9,317 nt of DNA. Source: Methylocapsa sp. (GTDB lineage Bacteria; Pseudomonadota; Alphaproteobacteria; Rhizobiales; Beijerinckiaceae). The stretch covers positions 1 to 9,317 of the forward strand of contig JAFMSB010000041.1 in NCBI GenBank assembly GCA_017353815.1, written 5' to 3'. The notes beneath the pieces were generated by a model. The model had not been told where the DNA came from, searched no databases, and worked only from the letters and a program-made list of their open reading frames with translations. Positions 1 through 6,433 of the stretch are shown one piece after another (the first letter of the stretch is position 1; each line of letters opens with the position of its first letter). Made by a program: the position numbers and the translations under genes.

Positions 1-1
1 T

Positions 2-1015
2 CATGCGAATGCGACCTGCGTCATGAATTATGAGGGCGCCAGGGGCTCGCTCATCGGCGAACCGAACAAGGGTCTCAGCGCCATGTTCGTGATGATGAAC
101 GAGGCGCGGCTCGGAGTCGCAATCCAAGGTTTGGCGCTCTCTGAAGCCGCCTATCAAAATGCCGCCGCCTATGCCAAGGAGCGGCTCCAGGGCCGCGCTC
201 TCTCCGGGCCAAAATATCCCGAAAAGCCTGCCGATCCGATTATCGTGCATCCCGACGTGCGCCGCAATCTCCTGGAGATTCGCGCCTTCAACGAGGCGGC
301 GCGGGCGCTTGTGCTTTGGACCGCGCTCAAGAGCGACATTGCGCACCGCTCGCAGGATAAGGCCGAAGCTCAGGCCGCGTCCGACAGTCTGGGGCTCGTC
401 ACGCCTGTGCTCAAAGGCGTTCTGACCGACAGAGGCTTTGATAACACGGTCAAAGCTCAGCAGGTCCTCGGCGGTCATGGCTACATCGAGGAGTGGGGTG
501 TGGAGCAGTTCGTCCGCGATGCGCGCATCGCCATGATCTATGAAGGGGCGAACGGAATTCAGGCGCTTGACCTCGTCGGCCGCAAACTTCCCAAAGATGG
601 CGGCCGCGCGCTCACCGCCTTCCTTTCAGAAGCCAAATCCGTCCTCAAAGACAACGAATCCAACGAGAAACTTGCGCCTTATCTCAAAGGCCTTGCGCAA
701 GCACTCTCGCATCTCGAGCAGGCAACCTTATGGTTCATGCAGAACGCAATGGCCAAGCCCGATAATGCGGGCGCGGGATCTTATGATTATATGCATCTTT
801 TCGGGCTCGTCGCGCTCGGCCTCATGTGGGCTCAGATCGCCAAAGCCGCGATTGCCAAAAAAGCTGCCGGCGATGGCGATGCGCAGGCGATGGAGGCGAA
901 GCTGCTGAGAGGAAAATATTTCATGGAGCATGTGATGCCCGAGACAGGCCTGCGCCTTGCCCGCATCACCGCGGGCGCTTCGACCATGATGGCAATCGAC
1001 GCCGGGCAGTTCTGA
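2..1015 (+). CDS. Acyl-CoA dehydrogenase, C-terminal part (5' end cut by window)
   Basis: This is the C-terminal 337 residues of a FAD-dependent acyl-CoA dehydrogenase, the first step of beta-oxidation (acyl-CoA to trans-2-enoyl-CoA). The frame is open from base 2, so the ATG at 23 is an internal Met and not the start. The conserved ACAD block is visible: QVLGGHGYIEEWGVEQF, then RDARIAMIYEG, in which the Glu of IYEG (codon 542-544) is the expected catalytic base. After it comes an extra helical C-terminal domain ending in MMAIDAGQF, as in the longer (about 590-600 aa) acyl-CoA dehydrogenases that include the DmdC-like group. The substrate cannot be told from this piece; medium/long-chain acyl-CoA is likely from the thiolase and FadJ-type partners downstream. 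The stop codon is 47 nt before the thiolase start, consistent with one operon. Confidence 0.93.
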   Translation, partial: HANATCVMNYEGARGSLIGEPNKGLSAMFVMMNEARLGVAIQGLALSEAAYQNAAAYAKERLQGRALSGPKYPEKPADPIIVHPDVRRNLLEIRAFNEAARALVLWTALKSDIAHRSQDKAEAQAASDSLGLVTPVLKGVLTDRGFDNTVKAQQVLGGHGYIEEWGVEQFVRDARIAMIYEGANGIQALDLVGRKLPKDGGRALTAFLSEAKSVLKDNESNEKLAPYLKGLAQALSHLEQATLWFMQNAMAKPDNAGAGSYDYMHLFGLVALGLMWAQIAKAAIAKKAAGDGDAQAMEAKLLRGKYFMEHVMPETGLRLARITAGASTMMAIDAGQF

Positions 1016-1052
1016 ATTTGTTCGCCTGCGCCGCAGCCGCTCGAACCAGACC

Positions 1053-1057
1053 GGAGG
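1053..1057 (+). promoter_or_regulatory. Shine-Dalgarno that fixes the thiolase TTG start
   Basis: GGAGG lies 5 nt upstream of TTG at 1063. The frame stays open far upstream (an ATG at 826 is in frame), but that region is the coding end of the acyl-CoA dehydrogenase in another frame. The thiolase homology begins right after this TTG (AEAFIYDAVRTP), so this site decides the start. Confidence 0.8.
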
Positions 1058-1062
1058 ATCCT

Positions 1063-2271
1063 TTGGCGGAAGCTTTCATTTACGATGCCGTCCGAACCCC
1101 GCGCGGGCGCGGCAAGCCCGACGGGTCGCTGCACGAAGTATCGACCCTTGGCCTTGCGACAACGGCGCTGCGCGCGATCAAAGAGCGCGCCAGCCTCGAC
1201 ACGGAACTCGTCGACGATGTCGTCCTTGGCTGCGTTGATCCGGTTGGCGAGGCGGGCGGCGATATCGCCCGTGTCTCCGCCCTTGCCGCCGATTATGGCA
1301 ATCAGGTGCCCGGGGTGCAGATCAACCGTTTCTGCGCCTCAGGCCTTGACGCCGTCAATTTCGCTGCCGCGCAAGTCATGGCTGGGCAGCATCAGCTGAC
1401 CATCGGCGGCGGCGTCGAGTCGATGAGCCGTGTCGGCATTGGCGCCTCGGGCGGCGCTTGGCCAGTTGATCCCGCGGTTGCAATCAAGACCTATTTCATG
1501 CCGCAGGGGATCTCGGCCGATCTCATCGCCACGAAATATGGGTTTTCGCGCGACGACGTCGATCAATATGCGGTCTTATCCCAGCAGCGTGCGGCAAAGG
1601 CATGGAGCGAGGGAAGGTTCAAAAGCTCGATTGTGCCGGTGCACGATATCAACGGCATCACGCTGCTTGACCGCGACGAACATATGCGGCCTTCGACCGA
1701 TATGCAATCGCTTGCGGCGCTGAAACCTTCCTTTGTGATGATGGGCGAGCAGGGGGGCTTCGATGCGGTTGCGATCGACGCCCATCCCGAAATCGAGAAG
1801 GTCATTCATGTGCACCATGCCGGTAATTCGTCGGGAATTGTGGACGGTGCCGCGGCGGTTCTTATCGGCTCGCGCGAAGCGGGCGAGGCGATTGCACTTA
1901 AGCCGCGGGCAAAGATTCGCGCATTCGCAAACATCGGCACCGAGCCCGCCATCATGCTGACGGGTCCCATCGACGTTACGAGAAAGGTTCTGGACCGCGC
2001 GAAGATGACCTTTGCCGATATCGATCTCATCGAGGTCAACGAAGCATTTGCCTCCGTCGTGCTGCGCTTTATGCAGGCCTTCGATCTCGACGCGGCGAGG
2101 CTTAATGTCAATGGCGGCGCGATCGCGATGGGGCATCCGCTCGGCGCGACGGGCGCCATGCTGCTTGGCACCGCGCTCGACGAACTCGAGCGCATAGGTA
2201 AGGCCACCGCGCTTGTTACGCTTTGCATAGGAGCGGGAATGGGTACGGCGACGATCATCGAGCGGGTGTGA
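1063..2271 (+). CDS. fadA: Acetyl-CoA C-acyltransferase / 3-ketoacyl-CoA thiolase (TTG start)
   Basis: A 402-aa thiolase, the usual family length. It cleaves 3-ketoacyl-CoA with CoA to acetyl-CoA and a shortened acyl-CoA, the last beta-oxidation step. The N-terminus AEAFIYDAVRTPRGRG is typical. The acyl-accepting cysteine is Cys91 in NRFCASGLDAVN. HHAGNSSGIVDGAA and NEAFA are substrate-site motifs, His358 is in GHPLGATGA, and the general acid/base Cys388 is in CIGAGMG. All catalytic residues are therefore present. The start is TTG, supported by GGAGG 5 nt upstream and by where homology begins. It sits between an acyl-CoA dehydrogenase and a FadJ-type multifunctional protein (22 nt to the next start), so degradative thiolase fits better than the biosynthetic PhaA type. 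The symbol fadA is a functional, family-level label; orthology to E. coli FadA or FadI is not shown. Confidence 0.93.
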   Translation: MAEAFIYDAVRTPRGRGKPDGSLHEVSTLGLATTALRAIKERASLDTELVDDVVLGCVDPVGEAGGDIARVSALAADYGNQVPGVQINRFCASGLDAVNFAAAQVMAGQHQLTIGGGVESMSRVGIGASGGAWPVDPAVAIKTYFMPQGISADLIATKYGFSRDDVDQYAVLSQQRAAKAWSEGRFKSSIVPVHDINGITLLDRDEHMRPSTDMQSLAALKPSFVMMGEQGGFDAVAIDAHPEIEKVIHVHHAGNSSGIVDGAAAVLIGSREAGEAIALKPRAKIRAFANIGTEPAIMLTGPIDVTRKVLDRAKMTFADIDLIEVNEAFASVVLRFMQAFDLDAARLNVNGGAIAMGHPLGATGAMLLGTALDELERIGKATALVTLCIGAGMGTATIIERV

Positions 2272-2293
2272 GAGAACAGACGGAGAGAGGACG

Positions 2294-4504
2294 ATGGAGC
2301 TCAAAAACTTCCGCTTCGAGACGGATAATGACGGCATCGCGCTTCTTACCTGGGATATGCCCGGCCGCCCGATGAATCTGATCACGCCCGAGGTGATCGG
2401 CGAGATCGAAAAGACGGCCGATCATGTGGCTTCGGAGGCTTCCATCAAGGGCTGTGTCATAACCTCGGGCAAAGAAGCTTTTTCGGGCGGCGCCGACCTC
2501 TCCATGCTGCAATCTGCGGCCGCAGAATACGAAAAAGCTCGGGCCGCGCGAGGGGAAGAGGCAGCGGCAAAACATTTTCTTGAGAACGCGGGCCGGCTAT
2601 CGCGGGCCTATCGCAAGCTCGAGACTTGCGGCAAGCCCTTCGCGGCCGCGATTGGCGGCACTTGTGCCGGCGGCGCCTTCGAGCTTGCCCTTGCCTGCCA
2701 CTACCGGGTCATTGCCGACGACGGCAGAACGAGAGTTGGGCTGCCGGAAATCAAGGTTGGTCTTTTCCCGGGCGCTGGCGGCACGCAGCGCGTGGCCCGC
2801 TTGATGCCAACGGCCGATGCCCTGCAAATGCTGTTTAAGGGCGAGCTTCTCCGGCCAAAAGCGGCAAAGTCGATGAACCTCGTGCATGAGCTGGCCCCGC
2901 GAGCCGAGATTGTTGCCAAGGCGAAAGCGTGGATTGCGGCGGGCGGAAAAGCCAAGGCCCCTTGGGACGAGCCAAACTTCCGGCTTCCATCCGGCAAGGT
3001 GTTCTCGCCCCAGGGGATGATGATCTGGCCCGCCGCCAATGCGATCTACCGGCGCGAGACACACGACAATTATCCGGCTGCCAAGGCAATTTTGCACAGC
3101 GTCTATGAGGGACTGCAGCTGCCCTTCGATTTGGCGCTGCGAGTCGAGGCACGCTGGTTTGCAAAAATCCTGCGCTCGCCCGAGGCGGCGGCGATGATTC
3201 GCACGCTTTTCCTCTCGATGAACGAGCTCAACAAGGGCGTGCACCGCCCGGCCGCCGTTCCGCCTTCTGTCATCCGGCGCGTGGGCATCCTTGGCGCGGG
3301 CTTTATGGGGGCGGCCATTGCCTATGTCACGGCGGGCGCGGGGATGGATGTGATGCTGATCGACAAGGATCAGCAGCAGGCCGATAAAGGCAAGCAGGTC
3401 TGCGACAAGCTCATTTCAGGCCAGGTGCTCAGAGGCCGCGCAACAAATGCCGATAAGGAAGCGCTGCTTGCGCGCATAAAGCCGACGGCCGAATATCGCG
3501 AGCTTGCGGGAGCCGATCTTATCATTGAGGCCGTGTTTGAGGAGCGCGCCATCAAGGCAGATGTGACGCAAAGGGCGGGTGCCGTTCTTGCGCCTGGCAC
3601 AATCTTCGCCTCGAACACATCAACGCTGCCGATTACCTCGCTCGCGCAAGCCTATCGCGAGCCGGAAAATTTTATCGGCATCCATTTTTTTTCGCCAGTC
3701 GAAAAAATGCTGCTCGTCGAGGTGATCCTTGGGGAAAAGACGGACGAAAAAGCTCTTGCCATGGCCTTGGATTATGTGCGTGCAATTAAGAAGACACCGA
3801 TTGTGGTGAAGGATTCGCGCGGGTTTTATGCCAATCGCTGCGTCCTCAATTATGTGCACGAGGGGCACATCATGCTGCTTGAGGGCGTCCTACCGGCAAT
3901 GATCGAGAATGTGGCCAGAATGGCAGGGATGCCGGTTGGGCCGCTTGCGCTCAATGACGAGGTAGGCCTCGATCTTGCGCTGAAGATCCTCGATGCCACG
4001 AAGCGCGATCTGGGAGAGAAAGCAATCGATCCCGCGCAGGAGCTCTTGCTGCGGACCCTCGTCACCGGACATGGCCGCCTTGGGCGCAAGAACGGCAAAG
4101 GCTTTTACGATTATCCGGCACAGGGCCCCAAGAGCCTGTGGCCGGAGCTCGATACGTTCCAGCCAACAAAGCTCGATCCGGACCGGATCGACATTGGCGA
4201 GCTCAAACAGCGCTTTTTGGCCGTCCAGGCCGTCGAGGCCGCACGGGTCATTCAGGAGGGGGTTGTGACCGACCCGCGCGAAGCCGACGTCGGCTCGATC
4301 CTCGGTTTTGGGTTTGCGCCTTTTACCGGCGGAACGCTGAGTTACATCGACGGAATGGGAGCAGGAAATTTCGTCGCGCTCTGCGAAAGACTCCAGCAAA
4401 AATATGGCGCGCGTTTCGCCCCGCCGCAGATCCTCATCGAAATGGCAAAAACCGGCGAGACATTTTATGGGCGCTTCTCACTGCAGCCCAGACATGCGGC
4501 CTAA
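2294..4504 (+). CDS. fadJ: Enoyl-CoA hydratase / 3-hydroxyacyl-CoA dehydrogenase, FadB/FadJ type
   Basis: A 736-aa two-enzyme protein, normal length for the FadB/FadJ family, converting trans-2-enoyl-CoA to 3-hydroxyacyl-CoA and then with NAD+ to 3-ketoacyl-CoA. The N-terminal crotonase domain (about 1-200) has SGGADLSM and the AAIGGTCAGGAFELALAC block, with candidate catalytic Glu130 (in GAFEL) and Glu152 (in GLPEIK), equivalent to E. coli FadB Glu119/Glu139. From about residue 329 the Rossmann domain opens with GILGAGFMG (331-339), followed by ASNTSTLPI and IHFFSP carrying catalytic His464. DSRGFYANR begins the C-terminal dehydrogenase domain, and a second copy of that domain fills the remainder to about 730. 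GGAG at 2282-2285 precedes the ATG, 22 nt after the thiolase stop. It presumably works with the neighbouring thiolase as a trifunctional-type pair. fadJ versus fadB is a naming choice. Confidence 0.94.
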   Translation: MELKNFRFETDNDGIALLTWDMPGRPMNLITPEVIGEIEKTADHVASEASIKGCVITSGKEAFSGGADLSMLQSAAAEYEKARAARGEEAAAKHFLENAGRLSRAYRKLETCGKPFAAAIGGTCAGGAFELALACHYRVIADDGRTRVGLPEIKVGLFPGAGGTQRVARLMPTADALQMLFKGELLRPKAAKSMNLVHELAPRAEIVAKAKAWIAAGGKAKAPWDEPNFRLPSGKVFSPQGMMIWPAANAIYRRETHDNYPAAKAILHSVYEGLQLPFDLALRVEARWFAKILRSPEAAAMIRTLFLSMNELNKGVHRPAAVPPSVIRRVGILGAGFMGAAIAYVTAGAGMDVMLIDKDQQQADKGKQVCDKLISGQVLRGRATNADKEALLARIKPTAEYRELAGADLIIEAVFEERAIKADVTQRAGAVLAPGTIFASNTSTLPITSLAQAYREPENFIGIHFFSPVEKMLLVEVILGEKTDEKALAMALDYVRAIKKTPIVVKDSRGFYANRCVLNYVHEGHIMLLEGVLPAMIENVARMAGMPVGPLALNDEVGLDLALKILDATKRDLGEKAIDPAQELLLRTLVTGHGRLGRKNGKGFYDYPAQGPKSLWPELDTFQPTKLDPDRIDIGELKQRFLAVQAVEAARVIQEGVVTDPREADVGSILGFGFAPFTGGTLSYIDGMGAGNFVALCERLQQKYGARFAPPQILIEMAKTGETFYGRFSLQPRHAA

Positions 4505-4535
4505 CGCGCGACTTTATATCTTATTGCGGGCAGCG

Positions 4536-4555
4536 TTAAACCGCGAGCGGTTTAA
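4536..4555. terminator. Symmetric hairpin between convergent operons
   Basis: TTAAACCG (4536-4543), a CGAG loop, then CGGTTTAA (4548-4555): an 8-bp perfect stem located 32 nt after the fadJ stop and overlapping the TAA stop (4552-4554) of the convergent DUF1178 gene. The position suggests a shared or bidirectional terminator. The U-tract is weak (TTTAATTG on +), so efficiency is uncertain. Confidence 0.45.
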
Positions 4556-5007
4556 TTGTAGTTATCGGCGGCGGGCGGAAGGGGCAAGACGGCGATGCCG
4601 TCCTCGATGAGCGCGCGGGCCTCTTCGAGATTCGCTTGGCCGTAGATCGCGCGCCCGGGAACCAGCCCATCATGGATTTTGCGCGCTTCCCCGGCAAAGC
4701 GCGTGCCGACATCCTCTGCTACTTCAAATACGTGCTTGCGAAATGCATTGATCACCGCCCGCAGCTCACGGTCCCGGCGATCGAGCAACGCAACGGGTGC
4801 TCTTGAGTCTTGCGGCTTCGCCGATGGGAGAAGTTCGGCCGCCCGGCCAGCGAGGGCAGGCGCCATGACTGCCTTTCGTACCTCATTTGCCTGGCAGAGC
4901 GGGCACGCAACGAGACCAGACTTCATTTGTGCGTCAAAGGCCTCGCCGCTCTGAAACCAGCTTTCAAATTCATGCCCGTGCGTGCATCGCAGCGCAAACC
5001 GGATCAT
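4552..5007 (-). CDS. DUF1178 family protein, putative zinc ribbon
   Basis: A 151-aa protein of the DUF1178 family, whose function is not established. The N-terminus MIRFALRCTHGHEFESWF is diagnostic, with Cys8 and His10/His12 followed by the CPLC pair Cys35/Cys38, which could make one metal (probably Zn) site. A variable middle leads to a conserved C-terminal half: EDVGTRFAGEARKIH, then RAIYGQANLEEARALIEDG and VLPLPP. No signal peptide or membrane span, so probably cytoplasmic. Its ATG overlaps the glutaredoxin stop codon (ATGA at 5004-5007), so it is translationally coupled as the second gene of that unit. In many alphaproteobacteria I recall a carbon-nitrogen hydrolase gene between grxC and DUF1178; it is absent here. 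Convergent with fadJ, with 47 nt between stop codons. Confidence 0.9.
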   Translation of the reverse strand: MIRFALRCTHGHEFESWFQSGEAFDAQMKSGLVACPLCQANEVRKAVMAPALAGRAAELLPSAKPQDSRAPVALLDRRDRELRAVINAFRKHVFEVAEDVGTRFAGEARKIHDGLVPGRAIYGQANLEEARALIEDGIAVLPLPPAADNYN

Positions 5008-5270
5008 TGCCGGGCACCGGCCAGGAGCAGATCGAACTTGCCATTCCGGTCAAGCTCGTGGAGCTCGTCGCAATCGCCAATGTGGACGCCCTCGAGGAAA
5101 ATCTGGGGCACGGTTCTGCGGCCATGCGCCCGCGCCGCCATTTCTTGGCGGGCCTTTGGGTTGGCATCGACCGGGATCTCATGGAATGCCAGGTTTTTCT
5201 TCCGCAGAAGTGCCTTTGCCCGCAGACAAAAAGGGCAGGCGGCTGTCGTATAAATGGTGAGCTCCGGCAT
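5004..5270 (-). CDS. grxC: Glutaredoxin 3 (GrxC-like), class I dithiol
   Basis: An 88-aa thioredoxin-fold glutaredoxin, normal size for GrxC, that reduces disulfides and glutathione mixed disulfides using glutathione in the cytoplasm. MPELTIYTTAACPFC opens with a beta strand and the CPFC dithiol site (Cys12/Cys15; Phe replaces the common Tyr). RTVPQIF supplies the cis-proline (Pro55), and IGDCDEL occupies the glutathione-binding loop where most members have GGCDDL, so the second Gly is Asp66 here. Start chosen at 5270: AAAAGGG at 5277-5283 gives a good ribosome site 6 nt away and homology starts there. An upstream in-frame ATG at 5309 would add 13 residues (MHPICIEKAKGYL) unlike the family. 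First gene of a two-gene unit, overlapping DUF1178 by 4 nt. Confidence 0.93.
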   Translation of the reverse strand: MPELTIYTTAACPFCLRAKALLRKKNLAFHEIPVDANPKARQEMAARAHGRRTVPQIFLEGVHIGDCDELHELDRNGKFDLLLAGARQ

Positions 5271-5467
5271 CAGATACCCTTTTGCTTTTTCAATACATAT
5301 GGGGTGCATCCAAGTCCTTGCACGCCAAGCAAGAACCAGCCCAATAATCTTGTCCCAGAAGAAATCGCTCTGGCTCTCGGAAATCGCCCATCGCGTCCCT
5401 ATATTGAGGCGGGTGCCGCCGCTTCGCTCCGGCCGGCAGGCGGAACCGCTTTGAGAGGAGCTTTAAA
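5271..5467. promoter_or_regulatory. Divergent promoter region, grxC / DUF2852
   Basis: These 197 nt separate two divergently transcribed starts and so should hold both promoters. A loose sigma70-like pair is visible toward DUF2852: TTGCAC (5318-5323) and, 18-19 nt on, CAATAAT (5342-5348). The -35-like element overlaps the inverted repeat GTGCA (5304-5308) N10 TGCAC (5319-5323), which could be an operator. No convincing grxC promoter was seen. GGAG at 5457-5460 is the DUF2852 ribosome site, 7 nt before its ATG. The promoter calls are tentative. Confidence 0.3.
5277..5283 (-). promoter_or_regulatory. Ribosome-binding site deciding the grxC start
   Basis: On the minus strand AAAAGGG precedes ATG (5270-5268) by the 6-nt spacer TATCTG. 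This supports the shorter glutaredoxin start over the in-frame ATG at 5309. Confidence 0.6.
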
Positions 5468-5956
5468 ATGAGTGCTGATAGCGGCATGGGCTGTCAATCC
5501 TATTCTGCCCGCAAATATGGGCGCACGGGCCTGCCGGGAGAACCATGGAAGCCGGTCGAAGTGCTTGCGATGGTTTTGGGCTTCATCGTTTTCTGGCCAA
5601 TCGGCCTTGCCGTTCTTGGCTGGAAAGTCTGGCAGAAGAGATCCGGCTACCGGGGCGATATCCTTTCCTTCGGCCGCGAGAAATGGGCGAGCCGCGGGCA
5701 ATGGGGCGCAGGCGGGTGGGGTTTCGCTGCGAGCCCGTTCGCAGGTTTCGGCGGGGGCGCGCATTCGACTGGCAATCTTGCCTTTGACGAATGGCGCGCG
5801 GCCGAGCTCAAAAGGCTAGAGGAAGAGTACCGGCGAATCGCTGCTGCCGAGCGCGAATTTGCCGAATATATGGACAATCTTCGCCGTGCCAGAGACCGGG
5901 AGGAATTCGAGCGCTTTATGAACGAGCGCAGAAGCCGGCAGGAAGGCCCGGCCTGA
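5468..5956 (+). CDS. DUF2852 family membrane protein
   Basis: A 162-aa protein of the mainly alphaproteobacterial DUF2852 family, function unknown. The layout is a short N-terminal tail, PWKPVEVLAM leading into one hydrophobic span (about 32-52, containing GFIVFWPIGLAVLGWKVW), a basic stretch, a Gly/Trp/Phe-rich linker (about 68-100), then STGNLAFDEWRAAELKRLEE and a charged helical or coiled-coil C-terminus ending REEFERFMNERR. The WKP entry, the FWPIGLAVLG core of the span and the AFDE...FDRFM-like tail are what I recognise as the family signature. It is probably an inner-membrane protein with a cytoplasmic coiled coil. GGAG lies 7 nt before the ATG. It appears monocistronic, divergent from grxC and followed by the long parS-bearing gap. 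Confidence 0.88.
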   Translation: MSADSGMGCQSYSARKYGRTGLPGEPWKPVEVLAMVLGFIVFWPIGLAVLGWKVWQKRSGYRGDILSFGREKWASRGQWGAGGWGFAASPFAGFGGGAHSTGNLAFDEWRAAELKRLEEEYRRIAAAEREFAEYMDNLRRARDREEFERFMNERRSRQEGPA

Positions 5957-6046
5957 GTCTCTTGCCATCCCGTCTGGGGAGCGGGAAGAGCGCGAACGTA
6001 TATGGGCGCGGCCGGCGTGGCGGATGCCTGCGGCGCTCCGGAACAG

Positions 6047-6105
6047 GGGAGGGTACCCGCAAATCGTTTATTCGCGGACCCTCCCGCTTGCTTTTGCGAA
6101 AGCGG
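6047..6105. repeat. Two abutting GC-rich stem-loops
   Basis: Hairpin 1: GGGAGGGT (6047-6054) and CCGC (6057-6060) pair with GCGG (6074-6077) and ACCCTCCC (6078-6085), a 12-bp stem with a 2-nt bulge (AC, 6055-6056) and a 13-nt loop. Hairpin 2: CCGCTT plus GC (6084-6091), loop TTTT, then GC and AAGCGG (6096-6105), with a GA bulge. The two share bases 6084-6085, so both cannot form fully at once. No T-run follows. They may be a terminator for DUF2852 or a REP-like element. Confidence 0.5.
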
Positions 6106-6140
6106 TGATTTGTACCAATTGTTTATCTTAGAACTATTCT

Positions 6141-6166
6141 AAAAATGTTTCACGTGAAACATTTTT
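6141..6166. other. parS: parS centromere site (ParB binding)
   Basis: Bases 6146-6161 read TGTTTCACGTGAAACA, identical to the 16-bp chromosomal parS consensus defined in Bacillus subtilis and conserved in Proteobacteria. The palindrome extends perfectly by five A and five T to 26 bp (6141-6166). ParB binds such sites, spreads as a CTP-dependent clamp and with ParA/SMC segregates the origin region. It is intergenic here, in a non-coding gap, with no parAB, rsmG or mnmG in the window. CACGTG occurs once more in the window (near 6807) without the flanks. An intrinsic terminator is the alternative reading (AT-rich stem then T5), but the exact match to parS is the better explanation. Confidence 0.85.
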
Positions 6167-6185
6167 GACCGGTTCCCGGCCAAAA
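6163..6185. repeat. Inverted repeat abutting parS
   Basis: TTTTGACCGG (6163-6172), TTC spacer, CCGGCCAAAA (6176-6185): 10-bp arms with a single mismatch (A6168 against C6180). It shares the T-run with the right end of the parS palindrome. It may be a protein-binding site or coincidental; no T-run follows on either strand, so terminator function is unlikely. Confidence 0.4.
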
Positions 6186-6241
6186 CCTTACAACGCAATA
6201 ACAAGACTCCGGCGTGGCGAAGTAAGGCCGGCGGATTAGTT

Positions 6242-6290
6242 GGTGCGATTGGCACCGTCCGGCGCCAGCACCCAAGGACGGCGCTGGCGC
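6242..6290 (+). other. Interleaved inverted repeats upstream of the GGDEF/EAL gene
   Basis: GGTGC (6242-6246) pairs with GCACC (6252-6256). CCGTCC (6255-6260) pairs with GGACGG (6276-6281). GCGCCAGC (6262-6269) pairs with GCTGGCGC (6283-6290). The last two pairs interleave in the order a, b, a', b', the topology of an H-type pseudoknot or of two exclusive hairpins. If the leader of the downstream gene is transcribed through here it would be structured. I could not match it to the c-di-GMP-I (GEMM) riboswitch; its GGGCAAACC-type core is absent. GC-rich coincidence remains possible. Confidence 0.35.
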
Positions 6291-6433
6291 AGTGGCATGA
6301 CGCCGCGCTGAGATCGAAGAGTCCTGTGCCTGGGGGAGGCAAAGTCCTGCCCGTCAAGCGCGTAAAACTCGCGCCATCCTTCACAGTAAATAGCAACCGT
6401 CCTTTGCCATAAAACTCGGTCAATCGCATCGAA

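Larger units (their letters stand above)
5957..6433. other. 477-nt non-coding region carrying parS and hairpins
   Basis: No reading frame here resembles a known protein. From left to right it holds a weak inverted repeat just after DUF2852 (TCCCG/CGGGA, near 5970-5988), two GC-rich hairpins (6047-6105), an AT-rich patch (about 6106-6145) with a loose promoter-like pair TTGTAC (6110-6115) and TATTCT (6135-6140) 19 nt apart, the parS palindrome (6141-6166), a second inverted repeat (6163-6185), and interleaved complementary arms (6242-6290). The last 140 nt before the GGDEF/EAL gene show no clear signal and no good Shine-Dalgarno. Confidence 0.7.

Noticed and set aside
826..1062. N-terminal extension of the thiolase to the ATG at 826
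   Set aside because: It overlaps the conserved acyl-CoA dehydrogenase C-terminus in another frame and its translation is unlike thiolases; TTG 1063 has a proper ribosome site.
1576..2385. 269-aa minus-strand ORF antisense to the thiolase
   Set aside because: A shadow frame in GC-rich coding DNA, rich in Arg and His with no motifs; the plus strand has full thiolase motifs.
6141..6166. parS palindrome read as a rho-independent terminator
   Set aside because: The stem is AT-rich with a forced ACGT loop, and the 16-bp core exactly equals the parS consensus; there is no nearby gene end for it to serve.
6236..6429. Short minus-strand frames with protein-like patches (for example REFYALDGQDF, or a start at 6429 giving MRLTEFYGKGR)
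   Set aside because: The patches lie in two different frames, the only purine-rich tract is about 17 nt from the ATG, and no family is recognised. A decayed small gene is possible but not supportable.
6242..6433. Cyclic-di-GMP riboswitch (GEMM class) before the GGDEF/EAL gene
   Set aside because: The conserved GGGCAAACC-like core and tetraloop/receptor arrangement were not found.
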